Assembly: GCA_949825045.1 (NCBI GenBank)
Contig: OX463811.1
Location: forward strand, 310,001 to 374,000
Length of the DNA: 64,000 nt
Direction of reading: 5' to 3'
Source of the DNA: Argyresthia goedartella
Taxonomy: Eukaryota; Arthropoda; Insecta; Lepidoptera; Argyresthiidae
Part shown: piece after piece, positions 42,980 to 55,562 of the stretch
Numbering within the stretch: position 1 is the first letter of the stretch
Layout: the number at the start of each line of letters is the position of its first letter
Position numbers and translations under genes: made by a program
Notes under the pieces: model-generated
The model's database searches: none
Told to the model about the DNA's origin: nothing
Seen by the model: only the letters and a program-made list of their open reading frames with translations

Positions 42980-45433
42980 AGCGACACAGTGAAATTCAGG
43001 TATCCAATCAAACTAATTAATGGGCTAAACCAACAACTTGAAAGCCAAAGCTAATGTCCGGTTACTACTTAAAGGCTCTATTTTAGAATTTATTTCTATA
43101 GAATGTTCTTTTGTGGATCAGGTTGGCCCACGACCACAAATAATGGCGTAAGAAGAGGAGGCCTGTACTCAACAGTGTGTTCAGGAGGCTGGATAGAAAA
43201 AAATACAAATTTATTGTTCTTTCGTTATTTATTGTTGATGTACTTGTAACATCTTTGGAATCGGTCAGACAGTAGCAAAGGGGGCACTATAGGTCGGAAG
43301 TTACTGGTACTATATGCGGTTGCATCAGTCAGTCTACCTGTCATCCAGGGCCGGGCCGTATGGGGGCAGGGCAGAGGGGGGTTCATTGCAAAATTTTCTT
43401 ATCATTAAATGTTGTTTTTGTTTGAATATGTTTCGCTCCACTCCGCTTTGCTACGCTTCGGCTATGCTTCTTCTAAGTTCAAACTTGACCTATAACCCAA
43501 TAGAAATTTAGACAAATTTGGCTTTTTATTACTTTCAGTCTCAAGCTCACTCCACTGGTTTTAGTTTTACATTCTAACCTAACCTAACCTACAAGTTTCA
43601 CACCAAATTTGAGTTTAAGAAGTATTTCATAAGCTTCTAAGTCTGGTTAATTTTAGTCACAGAGAAAAAAAGGTCTTATATGAAGAGTTCCCTGATCTAA
43701 TGGGTTCCAAGCTTGATTTTCACATAGGAGATACAGGTTCAAATCCTGACCATGGACCAATGACATAATTAATTTATCATAAGCACATCATCAGACGTTC
43801 AGTGTTTCAGATGAGACGTTAAGCACATATAGTATCACTACTTGGTAGTAGTAGTCATAAAACCCCTCCATCAACCCGCTCTGAGCTGAAAAATATGGCT
43901 AAATCTTACTCGTATCTGGGTGGCCTATGCCCTTCGGTGGGGAAATAAATGGGCGACGTTAATTTTTTGTTTTTTTTACCATGTAATAAAAATAGGATTT
44001 TTTCGAAAAAAAAAGGTCTTGCCCCATGGCGCTTCCTTTGCTCGAGTCCAACCGTGGAATCACTCAGAATGTAACAATGCAATTTACTTTTCTATAGTGG
44101 CGATGGGCTAGCTAGCACCACTATCATGCAATGGATACTGGCTTGATTAATAGCTTTCTGTGGTGTTCTTTATTAATTGTTTAATTCTTTAACAAACAGA
44201 AAGTAAATAAATATTATATTTACAACTGTGAGTCTATTTTGGTATACTTATTTCCATTACTAGCGTGACATGAAGCATCCAGAGAAACAAAACTTACGGT
44301 TTAAGCACTTGGCCAAAGCAAATGAGCGAAACTTCGTTTCAGTAAAATTAAATACTTTCTGTATAAGCGTATCATGTAGGGGATGCTTTAATGCACGATT
44401 ATCTTGACAATTTAGCACGCACAAGGTATTATTTCTCTCGTAATGTAAACACGAAAACACAGTCTTAGATAAATTTTATGTTTGACATTTGCTTGTTGAC
44501 AAAAAATAATACCTACTCTGTGATCGGCCGCGCTGCGAATAATATAAGTGCGGTCCGAAAAAGGATTTATGTATTTATTTAATTAGGCACATCAACTGTA
44601 CATATTCAAAATATTACGATATAAATATGGCGGTATTGTTCTTATATGAGTTCCTATAAATAGATGAGAACAGCTTTGACCATTGTTGTAATAGTAAAGT
44701 TAATTATGACAACAATTTAACTAAGAATTTTAAAATAATTTAACTTAGGATTTAGGTACATAATTAATTAGTAATAGTAGTTAACAAAAATACACTTTAC
44801 CTTAGTTTAAATTCGGCCGAATTAGAGAATTTCAACCGACTAAATTGTGGACCCCCGTAAGGAAAATTCTTGACGCCTTGGGTAAATTTGAGCCAAGATA
44901 GCACATTTCGAACGGTTGTTGGTTGGAACCACAGAACATTAAATAAATGTTCTGTGGTTGGAACAAATAGTTGCGTGACTAGCGTGCTTAAAGTTTCACC
45001 AGCTCCAAACGGACCGCACCGCAACGTTGGTCAGTGTGGTGTCGGTCTGTGAACTAAGACCACAGATCACCCTCTGTGACTGAGACCAAGCCAGCCAACC
45101 GCGTTGCTACATTATTAATTATTATTATTGCAGTGCATTCCAACTTTTCTTTTCGCCGCCGATAAGTTAAAAAAATGGAAAAAGCAATAACCGGGTCACG
45201 CCAGGTTCACTTCAAACAAATCAGCGACAACAGCCGCTCACACACAGCTACATTGCATTCCGTATAAGCACATGCCACCACACGCACACATTGCCAAGTT
45301 TCGGGTTGTTTCTGGTGGTACGAGACGAGGCTATGCAATGCATGCGACGAGTCAACGTCATTCGTCCGGGCGGCACGTGTTAACTTGTTTGTGTGATTTG
45401 CGCGCAGATTATTATTTATTATTTTCATGCAAG
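42980..45433. other. Gap between zinc-finger gene and P-type transposase
   Basis: No gene. Pieces seen: an RTE-like 3' end at about 43120-43190 (GAAGAGGAGGCCTGTACTCA); GCTCCACTCCGCTTTGC low-complexity at 43433-43470; three TTAGG-type units in inverted form at about 43574-43591; a SINE-like fragment with GGTTCAAATCC at 43715-43815; and a perfect hairpin at 44927-44959. The zinc-finger gene's promoter should lie just above 42980 but no clear TATA or initiator is seen. Sequence from about 45100 is the probable 5' leader of the P-type element. Confidence 0.4.
44927..44959. repeat. Perfect 14-bp hairpin
   Basis: AACCACAGAACATT (44927-44940), a 5-base loop, then AATGTTCTGTGGTT (44946-44959). Confidence 0.85.
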
Positions 45434-48400
45434 ATGAGTAAATATTGTGCGGTATACGGTTGCCTCAATAAGGATTCTACAAATAAGGATCTAGCATTTT
45501 TCAAAGTACCCCGAGATAAGGAAATGTGAGTATCCATCCATACTATAGTACCTATATTGTTTGTAAAGTAAGTTTTAGGTTTTGCATCGGTGAACACAAA
45601 AATGCTACTTTACTAACTCTAATCGCTAATAATAATAACTTATAGGCATACGACCTTGTGTTTACAATACGTAGGTATATAAAAAGCTTTTAGATAACTT
45701 GCAATGTATGTTGTTCTACTTATGTAGGTATGTTTGGTCGGGTGGAATCTTGCAACTTAATTTTCAAGTAGATATTTTTTTAACTGATTGAGCTGTAATT
45801 TTGCATTAATATAAACTCGGGTAACAGTCCCAGTAGGTAACTATAATTACCTATAGCGTCCTACACCAAAGTATTTTTCGTTCAGCGATTTTCTTTGTGA
45901 TACGCGCATTCGTGATCGTAGAGGGGGGAGTTGCGGAATGCGGGGGGGAGGAGAGGGGGGAGTTGGGTTCAAATAAAAGGTTTATTTTCGACCGAGCGAG
46001 CGTAGCGAGCTCAGCGTCTCAGTTTCAGCATTGGGCAAAAATGCTTTTGTATGCATTTCTTTCAATATTTTTTACTTTTAATTGTATCTACTAATTTACA
46101 TTGTTTCAGACGCTTAAAGTGGCTGAAATTGATGGACCGTGAGGATTTGATTAATTCAACTACCCAATCTACACGTGTTTGTGAGATACATTTTAACCAC
46201 CGGGACATCAGAGAAAATCCAGCTCGAAAATTACTAGAGAAGGGATGTACTCCATGCTTGCATCTACCAAACCTAACTAAAGTAGATGAAGAAACACAGA
46301 CTGAAATACGCATCACTGACTTTTCAAGCCAAACTGTTTCCAGTGCCATAGATTCCTCCAGCCAAACTACAGATTCCACTTCAGACCAAAAAACACTCAC
46401 TTCGGACCAAGGACCTGACACTTCGAAACAAGGAACCGACGCTCAAGAAATAAATAATATGCGTAAAACATCGGATACTCAAACCTCTGTTCAGCTTTCT
46501 GCAGATACTCCTCGTAAAAGAAAACTTAAATCTGACGTATTAGGTTTAAAGAAACGGTTAAAAATGTCAGAGGCAGGAGATTCGCAAAAAGAAATGTTCC
46601 TTAAATTATGTGATCGATTGTTGTCCACAAAATTAGCAGAACTGGTTAAAGCCAATCTAACTTTGAAGTCAGGTGCAAGAGGGAACCGATACAGTCTTGC
46701 CTATAAAATGTTTTGCTTGAGTCTATATTACGTTAGCCCACAAGCTTATCGATTATTAGGACAAACTCTTAGTTTGCCATCGAGACTTACGTTAAATAGA
46801 GTCTATATCCCCATCTTCACCCAAATAAACGATGATTTGTTGGCAGCGCTGAGGTTAAAAGTAAATAATATGTCTGAGCGTGAAAAGCATTGCTCTATCG
46901 TCGTAGATGCAATGAGTCTGAAAACTAATCTGTTTTATGACATTAAAAACGATAAGATAATTGGGTTTCACGAGATAGATGGTGTACAGTCACCAACACC
47001 AGCAAAGTATGCTCTAGTAGTTCTAGTACGGGGTATTTTTATTAAATGGTCACAGCCAATAGGGTTCGCATTGTTATCCAATTGTAAAAATGACAATGAC
47101 ATTTCAAAGTGGATTGATAAAATAATATCGAAACTATTTGAAATTGGGCTAAAAATTCGAGTAATGGTATCAGATCTTGGACCAGATCTATTAAGTGCAA
47201 CTAAGAAAAGAGGGATTTCTACAGACAAAACATATTTTGAAGTGAATGGTAATAAAATCTATTACATTTTTGATGCACCTCATTTAATCAAATTAGTCCG
47301 CAATAAGTTACTGAAATACGACTTCCACTTTCAAAATGATGCTGTGGCAAAAATTGAACACATCAAAAAATTTTACGACCTAGATAAAGAAAAAACGTTT
47401 AGGCAAGCATATAAATTAACTGACAGCCACATTAGACCATCCAACTTTGAAAAAATGAAGGTTAGTTTTGCGACCCAGCTTTTGAGTCGAACTGTAGCAT
47501 CCGGACTATCGTGCTATGTAGATTTTGGAATAATAGAGCAATCAGCTAAGCATACTGTAGAGTTTGTTAAAAAAATGAATGACCTTTTTGACGTTCTCAA
47601 TTCTTCAACACTGCAACAAAGCAATACAAACAAAAATGCATTCTGTGGAAGTCAATTACAAATTGATTTCTTTAATGAAATACTTATGTTGTTTCGAACG
47701 TTGAAACTTATCAACCCTCAAACAGGATCCGACGTCACCAAAACCGTGAAATTCATTCACGGCTTTCAAATAACTATCATATCCATTATAAATTTATTCA
47801 AAGATTTACAACAAGAAGGTTTTAGTTTTTTACTGACCAGAAAACTAAATCAGGACGTAATAGAACAGTTTTTCGGAAAAATCCGTACGAAAAATGGTAT
47901 GTCCACGGAGCCAACAAGCAGACAATTCATATCTGCATTTCAAAAGCTTTTATTTGCTGATATGGTTCAGGCACCTAAAGAAGGAAATTGTACTGCAGAA
48001 TTATCTAAATTCGTTTTGGGCTTAAACGATTTTAAAAGGGGTGTTGAAAACAATAATATTAATAGCACCGATCCTAACGTTGATGGCACTACTACTGTAT
48101 TACCAGCTAATGAATTACGCGAAATCGTACGTGCAGATTACACAAATTTTGATGTCCCAGAACAAAATGCATTTTTTTATGTTTGTGGAGCTTTGCTAAA
48201 AAAGTGTATTCAGAAACACGACTGCAGATTGCTGAAATCGTATGTAGAAGATCAACCTTCTAATTTAAGTGTCCAGTCAATGTACGTTAATTACAGAAAT
48301 TACACGGCCGAGAAAAATTTACTGGTAGTGCCACCTGAAAGTTTTGTTAAAAATATTGAGAGGATGGAACAAGTATTCAAAAAGGAGTTTGAAAAAGAAC

Positions 48401-48600
48401 ACATCAATTGTAAAATTGGTATGACCATTTATGACGCAATAAAGGACATACAATTTTCAATGCCTTGTCCATGCTTTCCAAAGCAATATTTACAAAAACT
48501 ATTTATAAGAATGAGAATTTATTTTACGTTAAGTAACAATAATAAAGCCTTCCGCACCAGCCGAAATCGCCGCAAGTACTTTTCTGTGTCAAATTTATAG
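45434..48600 (+). CDS. P-element-type transposase with THAP domain, two exons
   Basis: Exons 45434-45525 and 46110-48600 (GT-AG intron, phase 2; the junction codon ATA is Ile) give 860 residues with no lesion. The THAP finger is split by the intron: MSKYCAVYGC (C-X4-C), FFKVPRDKE, then RLKWLKLMDRED and VCEIHFNH (C-X2-H), ending near LEKGCTPCLHLP. A Ser/Thr/Gln-rich linker and a basic segment (TPRKRKLKS) follow. The RNase H-like core has Asp297 (IVVDAMSLK), Asp386 (VSDLGPDLL) and IFDAPHLIKLVRNKLL. Later comes NQDVIEQFF with Asp613 and Glu616, the D-X2-E seen in P transposase. It would bind the element's ends through THAP and cut. A full catalytic set suggests an active element or a domesticated gene; terminal repeats were not found. 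AATAAA lies at about 48611 and 48668. Confidence 0.88.
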
Positions 48601-48722
48601 ATATTTATTTTAATAAAAAATAACCATGTATAATTTTTGTAGTATAATTTTACTTGCATTATATTTAATAAAGAAATAATAACTTTTTATAATGATTTTT
48701 AATAAAGAACGGGATGTTTCAG

Positions 48723-48835
48723 TTCGCGTATTCTAAAAAGATCAGGCCTGAAGCGCGCCGGGAGCGAGTTTCGCATTATGCAGTCTTTTTTCACGTTTGC
48801 TTAACTTCAGACATGATCTTTTTACAATACGCGAA
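48723..48835. repeat. 31-bp inverted repeat downstream of the P-type transposase
   Basis: 48723-48753 (TTCGCGTATTCTAAAAAGAT...) and 48805-48835 are inverted copies with about 4 mismatches, separated by 51 bp. Begins about 120 bp after the stop codon. Confidence 0.75.
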
Positions 48836-49728
48836 GTATACCCCCTCCAAGCGGCACTCAGAGACAGAATACGGGGCATCACCTGTAAGTAGGTACTTGT
48901 TTTACCGTGCAGCGAGCGACAAGCGACGACGCAACAAATCCGCACCGCAACCCGCGGCGCTAAGCGACAACCCTAGCCGTTTGAGCAAGAGTAGGTAGTT
49001 ATCATGCGAACAGGGGCCTAGTGAACTTACTATTTCTTATTTATACTATGACCGGGTGCCACACCCACAACACCACCCGCGATATAAAAAACCACAACAT
49101 GATTCAAATAAGATCGAAGATTTCGCGGGTTATTTTATGGTGTCGCAATCTTAGACGTTCGGACATATACCATACTATGTATTATATTATGCTCTTTTTG
49201 TTTTATTATTGTTAGTGGTTAAGTAAGCTTGTACAACATTACAACGGTACGCAAACCTTCGTGTGCTAGCCCGATCCGCACTTGATCGATTATTATTTCT
49301 ATTTAGTATAATTTGAAGAAACCTGCACCTTTCTTAGAACATCCCTTTTCCTACACGTCCGTTTCCCAAAATGTTTAAAGATCTTTTTACTAAAAGAGCC
49401 ATATACTTAGTAGGTATGGTACACATGACGTGTAATGAATATTATCAATAAATGATGTCTATGTCTATGTCTATGTCTACATTATTTTCATATATTCACG
49501 GATTCATTCGGGGGGAATGATTGTGCCCATCATTATGAAGAAGTTACCATATAATATTATAGTACATTATGATACAAGTGTGGTATGTTGGTCATTACAC
49601 TCGAGTCGGTTCGGCGAAGGCTTAATGGAGACGAGAAGTGTAATGACCAATGCTCACGTGTTTCATACGACGTTTTTCAACACACTTGCGAGGAAAAGTA
49701 AATAAAAGTTCACATTTATTTAAAAACT
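48836..49728. other. Non-coding stretch with LINE-like tail and hairpin
   Basis: A short TATGTC tandem run follows AATAAATGA at 49448-49480, like the 3' tail of a LINE. 49588-49601 (TTGGTCATTACACT) and 49637-49650 form a 14-bp inverted repeat. No gene. Confidence 0.5.
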
Positions 49729-51052
49729 TTAATTATTGAAACAGTTATTAAAAGTACAATTATTGAAATGATATGCTACCGCCTTATGAGGCATTTGTAC
49801 TGTCTGTTTAATTGTATTATTAATAATTTCATTGCTTTGTTCTTGGGTAACTGTAAATGTCGGTGATAATGCAACATTCTGAAAGGAGGTAGAAGAACAT
49901 TGCGTTTCATCATTAGCAAACGTATGAAATCCCAAATCATCATTGGCATATGAGGTGGGAGGACGCGGTTCAGGGCAGAACTTCTTGGATTGTGGCTCCA
50001 AATGGATTGCTTGTGTTATTTTGGCACTTATGTCGGCTTTATTTTGGATGGAGTCCTCAATATATGACTCGGCGACATTATTAGATCGCCATCCCCCATG
50101 GCGTTTTAAAGTCAATATATCGGCTCCTGAATTAGCCAGCAATGTAGCTGAAGTCCGCCTAAAACTGTGTCCGGTGTAAGCGTCAGCCTGTGGTAAGCCT
50201 AACAACTTGGCAGTTTCTCTAGGCATCGATCCAAATTTGTTCACTCCGATAGGCTGACTGCCGTTTTGAAAATTTTGGAAGAACCGGTCAGATTTTCCTT
50301 TTGTTGAACGTAAAGTTTCATATTTTTTCACTATTTCATAAAATGGTCCGTGAATAGTAAATGACCGAGGAATTTTATTTTTAGTGTTCGGAATTTTGAC
50401 AAGTAGCATCTCTCCGTGATTCTCTATATCTTTTGTCGTAATGTTGTTTAATTCCTGACGCCTACAGGCACCAGTAATTCCGAATATTAATGCGACCTGA
50501 AAATAAATAAATTCATAATTAAGTTATAATAATCGTACTTAGTTCCTATTATATCAACACTCACAATACCGCCTACAAATATTACCTATAATAATGAATA
50601 CAAAACTAAATAGTGGAACTGACCTTTGTCGCTAGATATTGATTATCCGGTGCTTCTTTAATGAACTTCTCCACTTCATTAGGTGTTAAAACCTTGGATT
50701 TTCGACTGTAAAAGCCGTCTGAACGTCTTTTCAAGAATGCAGTTAGATTGGTGTACGCTTTGATGTCAATTGCATTTTTATTCTGCACTCTGCACACTGC
50801 ATTCGGTACTCTTCAACATAGAATATATACACCAAAGCGAACTAGGCTTATACCTCTTCGCCAGTTCACTAAAGTAAGCCATGAACACGTTCTCTGAGAA
50901 AGAGAAAGCATTTTTGCTATTTTTGCGTAGGCTTGCATGTATTTATCTTTTGATTTTGAGGGCAAAAGACTATCACTCGCATTTTGCGCTTCAACTATGA
51001 TATCTGGCGGCGTACACTCGATAAGTAATTCTTCGTTATCTAAATTCGACAT
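49729..51052 (-). pseudogene. Crypton-type tyrosine recombinase with intron
   Basis: Minus strand, exons 50624-51052 and 49729-50496, intron 127 bp (GT-AG, phase 0, K|V). It starts MSNLDNEELLIE. The core-binding part is spread over frames: DKYMQAYAKIAK, then (shifted) FSENVFMAYFSELAKRYKPS, LWCIYSMLKST, then (shifted back) NKNAIDIKAYTNLTAFLKRR and SKVLTPNEVEKFIKEAP. Exon 2 has the catalytic Arg (GACRRQEL), HSFRR (H-X2-R), GGW and VAESYIED with the nucleophile Tyr. The C-terminal tail is Asn-rich. Crypton elements use this enzyme to integrate circular DNA; relatives are also found as host genes. One small indel near 50905 and an insertion of about 11 nt near 50800 disrupt an otherwise well-kept protein, so it is a recent pseudogene or contains assembly errors. 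Confidence 0.8.
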
Positions 51053-52825
51053 TTTACAAAACAACACTAACGAAATGCAATACTGTGAATAAACTTAACA
51101 AACAGAAACCCATTTAAAAGATGGCGGCCGTAATTTTATTTTTTCGCGCGCTCAGCGCTGCAGCGCGCGCAAGTCTGAGATAAGGGCACCGGCAAAATGG
51201 CCACATATTTATAAATTTTGAAATTGGGTATTTATAGGTAAAAATACACCGTCAAAATATAAATACCAACAAGCTAACAAACAGTTTCATGAAATTCTTT
51301 AATTATTTATCACATTTTGAATTGAATTTTATATTTACGCAAATAACTACTTAGCTGTTTTCGAAACATTAATACTTCTTGCTAATATCTGTATAGTATT
51401 ATAGTATCTGTGCTAATATTTAAAAAGATATGTAATGAAAAGGCACTAGTGCGATAATGTAATGTAAAAGGCACGGCATGGGTAATATTCTGCATTATCA
51501 GTGTAAATACGCTGTAATAAGACCTACTTTACGAGCAGGTGTGTTGAAAATAATATTATGGTGGCAAATGTTTTTTTTTCGTCCCTCAGAACAGCACATT
51601 GACCCGATCAGCTGATTACACGTTACTATGGGAGACCCAAGAAAATTCGTTTCCGACTAGGTATGTTTCTTGGGGAAAGTTGTATATAAGTATCTAATGA
51701 TGAGTAAGTACTATAATTTCCCCAAATATGATCAGTTGAATGTCACCATGTTTACAGTCGCACCTTTTCCGAGATGGAGTGGCAGAGACCGTATAGCCAG
51801 GCAGAACAGAATAACACTGCATGTCTCAGATAGGGACAGATGGGAATTTTACTTATTATTTGAAGTTACGCATCTGCCGCTCCATCCGGGAAACATCATA
51901 CATTCCGTTTAGGTGTCATAGGTGTCATGATCATGAATTAATAATATATAACGCAGGGTGACATTTAATTAAATGACCACCTTCTATTAGCAAATATATG
52001 CCCTAGAAATATTGAAAAAAAATTGGTATTCGAATATTCGACTTTTTTCTTAGTATTAGTCGAATTAGTTGAATATTATTCGAATTATTCAAAAAGTTGT
52101 AAACTAGTATTATAATCATGTTTTTAATTGCCTATGTCTTACTTAGATTAAATAACAGAGAGACAATTAGGAATGAGTCTTACCAAGTACAAGACAAAAT
52201 GCCATATTTATAAATCGAGGCCTGAGAATGTGATAGTATTGATAAATAATAAAATAAAATACTTTGTTCAATAATAAGTAACTCACTTAGAATCTTTGAT
52301 GTAATTGACTAGAAATAAGTATGAAATTCTAAATATTATGTATGTTTGTTCGTAACGTCACACACATTCAACATCCCACCCAAATGACGCGCATTACAAA
52401 ACTTAATAGATTTATTAGAAAGAAATTCAACTAAGAAACTGTAAAAATCAGAATTGTGAGAGCAGCTACTTCGCACAAATATAAAATAATTTTAATCCCA
52501 CCATTTAACTCTGGCTTTTTCTTCAAATTACTTTTAGCGCGTCTAGGGGGAGCGCATCTTTTAAGAAACACTTTAAATTGATGCACATTATATTTAGCAA
52601 ATGAAACACCCTTGTCGGCGCAGAGGAGTGTTATAATAGCTCTTAGTTTATGAAACAGCCGCATAAAGAGGGGTATTAATACACCGGCGTGTGTTTAAAA
52701 ACCGGGCCGCAGGCGATGTTTTTAATTAAATGATGGGAATAAAGAAACTTGACAGAAAATTATTATTATACTTAGTAATTTGATAAAACAAAAATATCAC
52801 CGTTTTGAAATCAATGTCCTTGTTC
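51053..52825. other. Non-coding stretch
   Basis: 51060-51200 is GC-richer (TTTTCGCGCGCTCAGCGCTG) and could be the promoter side of the recombinase. A CACCTTTTCCGAGATGGAGT-type repeat fragment lies at about 51760. The remainder is AT-rich without domains. Confidence 0.35.
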
Positions 52826-53485
52826 GAATTATTGAACCCAGCTTGCAAGCAGTAATGAAACAGCTATACTAAGCAAGTGCCCGTCTCATTTGAATTATTG
52901 AACCCAGCTTGCAAGCAGTAGTGAAACAGCTATACTAAGCAAGTGCCCGTCTCATTTGAATTATTGAACCCAGCTTGCAAGCAGTAGTGAAACAGCTATA
53001 CTAAGCAAGTGCCCGTCTCATTTGAATTATTGAACCCAGCTTGCAAGCAGTAGTGAAACAGCTATACTAAGCAAGTGCCCGTCTCATTTGAATTATTGAA
53101 CCCAGCTTGCAAGCAGTAGTGAAACAGCTATACTAAGCAAGTGCCCGTCTCATTTGAATTATTGAACTCAGCTTGCAAGCAGTAGTGAAACAGCTATACT
53201 AAGCAAGTGCCCGTCTCATTTGAATTATTGAACCCAGCTTGCAAGCAGTAGTGAAACAGCTATACTAAGCAAGTGCCCGTCTCATTTGAATTATTGAACC
53301 CAGCTTGCAAGTAGTAGTGAAACAGCTATACTAAGCAAGTGCCCGTCTCATTTGAATTATTGAACCCAGCTTGCAAGCAGTAGTGAAACAGCTATACTAA
53401 GCAAGTGCCCGTCTCATTTGAATTATTGAACCCAGCTTGCAAGCAGTAGTGAAACAGCTATACTAAGCAAGTGCCCGTCTCATTT
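52826..53485 (+). repeat. 66-bp satellite, 10 units
   Basis: Exactly 660 bp: ten copies of GAATTATTGAACCCAGCTTG... ...AAGTGCCCGTCTCATTT. Only isolated single-base variants (GTAATG in unit 1, AACTCAGC in a middle unit, AAGTAGTAG in a late unit). Confidence 0.97.
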
Positions 53486-54454
53486 GATTCAACTTGCTGC
53501 TGCAACGTAACAGTTTGGTGTATGCTTGGTCAAACAGAATCGCTCTTTCTCAACGGATAGTCTGGGAAAGTTATGTTTGGGGAAACGATTGTTTTGGAAA
53601 TTATGTTTTGGGAAAGATATACTGTGCCCAAATGAAACTGCGGGGTAAGCTGGCTGACAATATTGCTTTTTCTTTGAAATACCTAATTGTTTTGAAAATT
53701 GATAGTTTCGAGAGGTGCCTTGATAATTAGGGGTGCCTCGTCATTCTATTTCAGTTACTGACAATGATCAGAGCTAGCAACACTGCTTTCATTGCAACCA
53801 ACTTAACGGCGAAGGGGAAATGTATATGGAATGCACTTTAAAGAGCGTTTCGGATAACTTGTCTGGAGCGTAATTTGGCTGTAGTGCTCAACTGTCAAAA
53901 AAATGGTAATAAGCAATATGCGGCTGCGAGAATCAGATAACGTTTGTAGGTAGCTGCATACATACAACCTCATAACAGTAGGTACCAAATAAGTAAATTA
54001 CAAATGATACCGACGACAATCGAACACAAACATGAATATTTATAGTAGGTAAGAGTTCGTTATGATATTTTCTCCCTAGCTTTTGGGTAGGTAACACATT
54101 TTTCAAAAGTTAGCAACATGGTTTCATTGCTACTAACTTACGGCGAAGGGACAAGTTATCTGATGCACTTAACCTAGGGAAATCTTAGCTTACTTTCTTT
54201 CAGATCGTTTATTTATTTAGAAAAATAAAGTGGGGTTAGTTATATAACTGACTCAAGAAAGACTGGACCTCCTATTTGTTAATAATAATGAATGTATTCC
54301 ATTAATGTCCTCGCCGAGGGGCACTTGTCTTTACCCGGATACGAGTAACACAGATCCATACTCCTCCGGAGGGATGTCGAGCTGGTGGCCAACCCGACTG
54401 TCACAAGTTATCAAGCGGCCCTATTAGGGCCTCTGACCAGCTTCGAGACTGGAC
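53486..54454. other. Non-coding stretch
   Basis: Two copies of a CAACTTAACGGCGAAGGGGA-like motif (about 53799 and 54137) suggest an old duplication. 54305-54450 (GAGGGGCACTTGTCTTTACC) is a GC-rich repeat related to 42020-42110. No gene. Confidence 0.35.
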
Positions 54455-54681
54455 CACCGAGTAGCGACTGCAGCCGGGACCTGCAGCTTATCGACTACTA
54501 GCACCGAGTAGCGACTGCAGCCGGGACCTGCAGCTTATCGACTACTAGCACCGAGTAGCGACTGCAGCCGGGACCTGCAGCTTATCGACTACTAGCACCG
54601 AGTAGCGACTGCAGCCGGGACCTGCAGCTTATCGACTACTAGCACCGAGTAGCGACTGCAGCCGGGACCTGCAGCTTATCG
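54455..54681 (+). repeat. 47-bp satellite, 4.8 units
   Basis: Units of CACCGAGTAGCGACTGCAGC... ...GCTTATCGACTACTAG starting at 54455, 54502, 54549, 54596 and 54643, essentially identical. Each has a CTGCAG-centred dyad. Confidence 0.95.
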
Positions 54682-54825
54682 TGTCATTAGAAACACGGAA
54701 GCATAATGCCACATAGAAACAAAGACAATCGCATAGGCAGGCACCAATATTCGCATCGAATTCGCATCGAAACGAAGCTCTACATTAAAAATCAAGAAAA
54801 GTTTTTTGTTTTTCGATGGTACTTT

Positions 54826-55165
54826 TAAAAGGCTTATGTATAAACGATCACCAAAAACGCACCTATTTTACTACTACTAAATTCGAAAAGACCGCCAGAA
54901 TTAGTAAACGACCACCAACTTGTGTTTGGATAAATGATCACCAAACTTCTTTTTATGTTTTGTGTAGGTACTTAAGTTTATGTTTTATGTTTTTTTTTGT
55001 TCTTACACGTTCAACCTAACACGAAGGATAAAGGGGGCTTCGCTTCGCTCACCTCCTTAACCCTTCAATTAAGCTACCGCCGTATTTTGCCCTGATATTT
55101 TCTGCAACTTTTGGTGATCATTTACCCATTTTGGGTAGGAAAAAAATATTTGTGTGGTGGTAGAA
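54826..55165 (-). mobile_element. Hairpin-bearing MITE, uninterrupted copy
   Basis: Complete version of the element split by a SINE at 25236-25800, in reverse orientation. Contains CGATCACCAAAAACGCACC at one end and TTTTGGTGATCATTTACCC at the other (short inverted ends), and the central GGATAAAGGGGG / GCTTCGCTCACC hairpin. Confidence 0.7.
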
Positions 55166-55284
55166 CATTTAAATTGTTCTCCTTTTTCTCGTTTTATCAG
55201 TTGTATTCCATGCATCAAGATATTGGCAGTAATGATTACAAGAATTGTCTGTAAATAAATTAAAAATGTCGTTAAAAATCACTT

Positions 55285-55562
55285 ATGTAAAAAAGCTTAC
55301 TACAAAATATCAGATTATGTAGAAGACAAGAAAGCTTGGGAAGGTGTTTGCTCCAATTCTGTAAAAAATAACGTATAAAGCTGGAGGTTTCTAGTCGCCT
55401 CTTTGCCTCCAGCATCTAAAACATTGATTGAGGTGACGGAATTCAAATTGAGTTCTATATTTCCCTGTACCTTATACATGTGTTAGTTTAAGATTTGACA
55501 TTCTCCAAATGTTACGTGTTTCTTATGGAAATAAACTCATTTGAAATTTGAATTTTTGAATT
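55285..55562 (+). pseudogene. LINE 3' end (plus)
   Basis: Coding trace KKAYYKISDYVEDKKAWEGVC at about 55290-55350 is the C-terminus of the same LINE type as 1238-4210. A 3' UTR follows, with ATGGAAATAAACTCATTTGA and a GAATTTTTGAATTTTGA tail. Confidence 0.65.

Noticed and set aside
43574..43591. Telomere-like TTAGG repeats
   Set aside because: Only about three units, with no array or telomeric retroelement nearby. Short runs like this are common by chance in insects.
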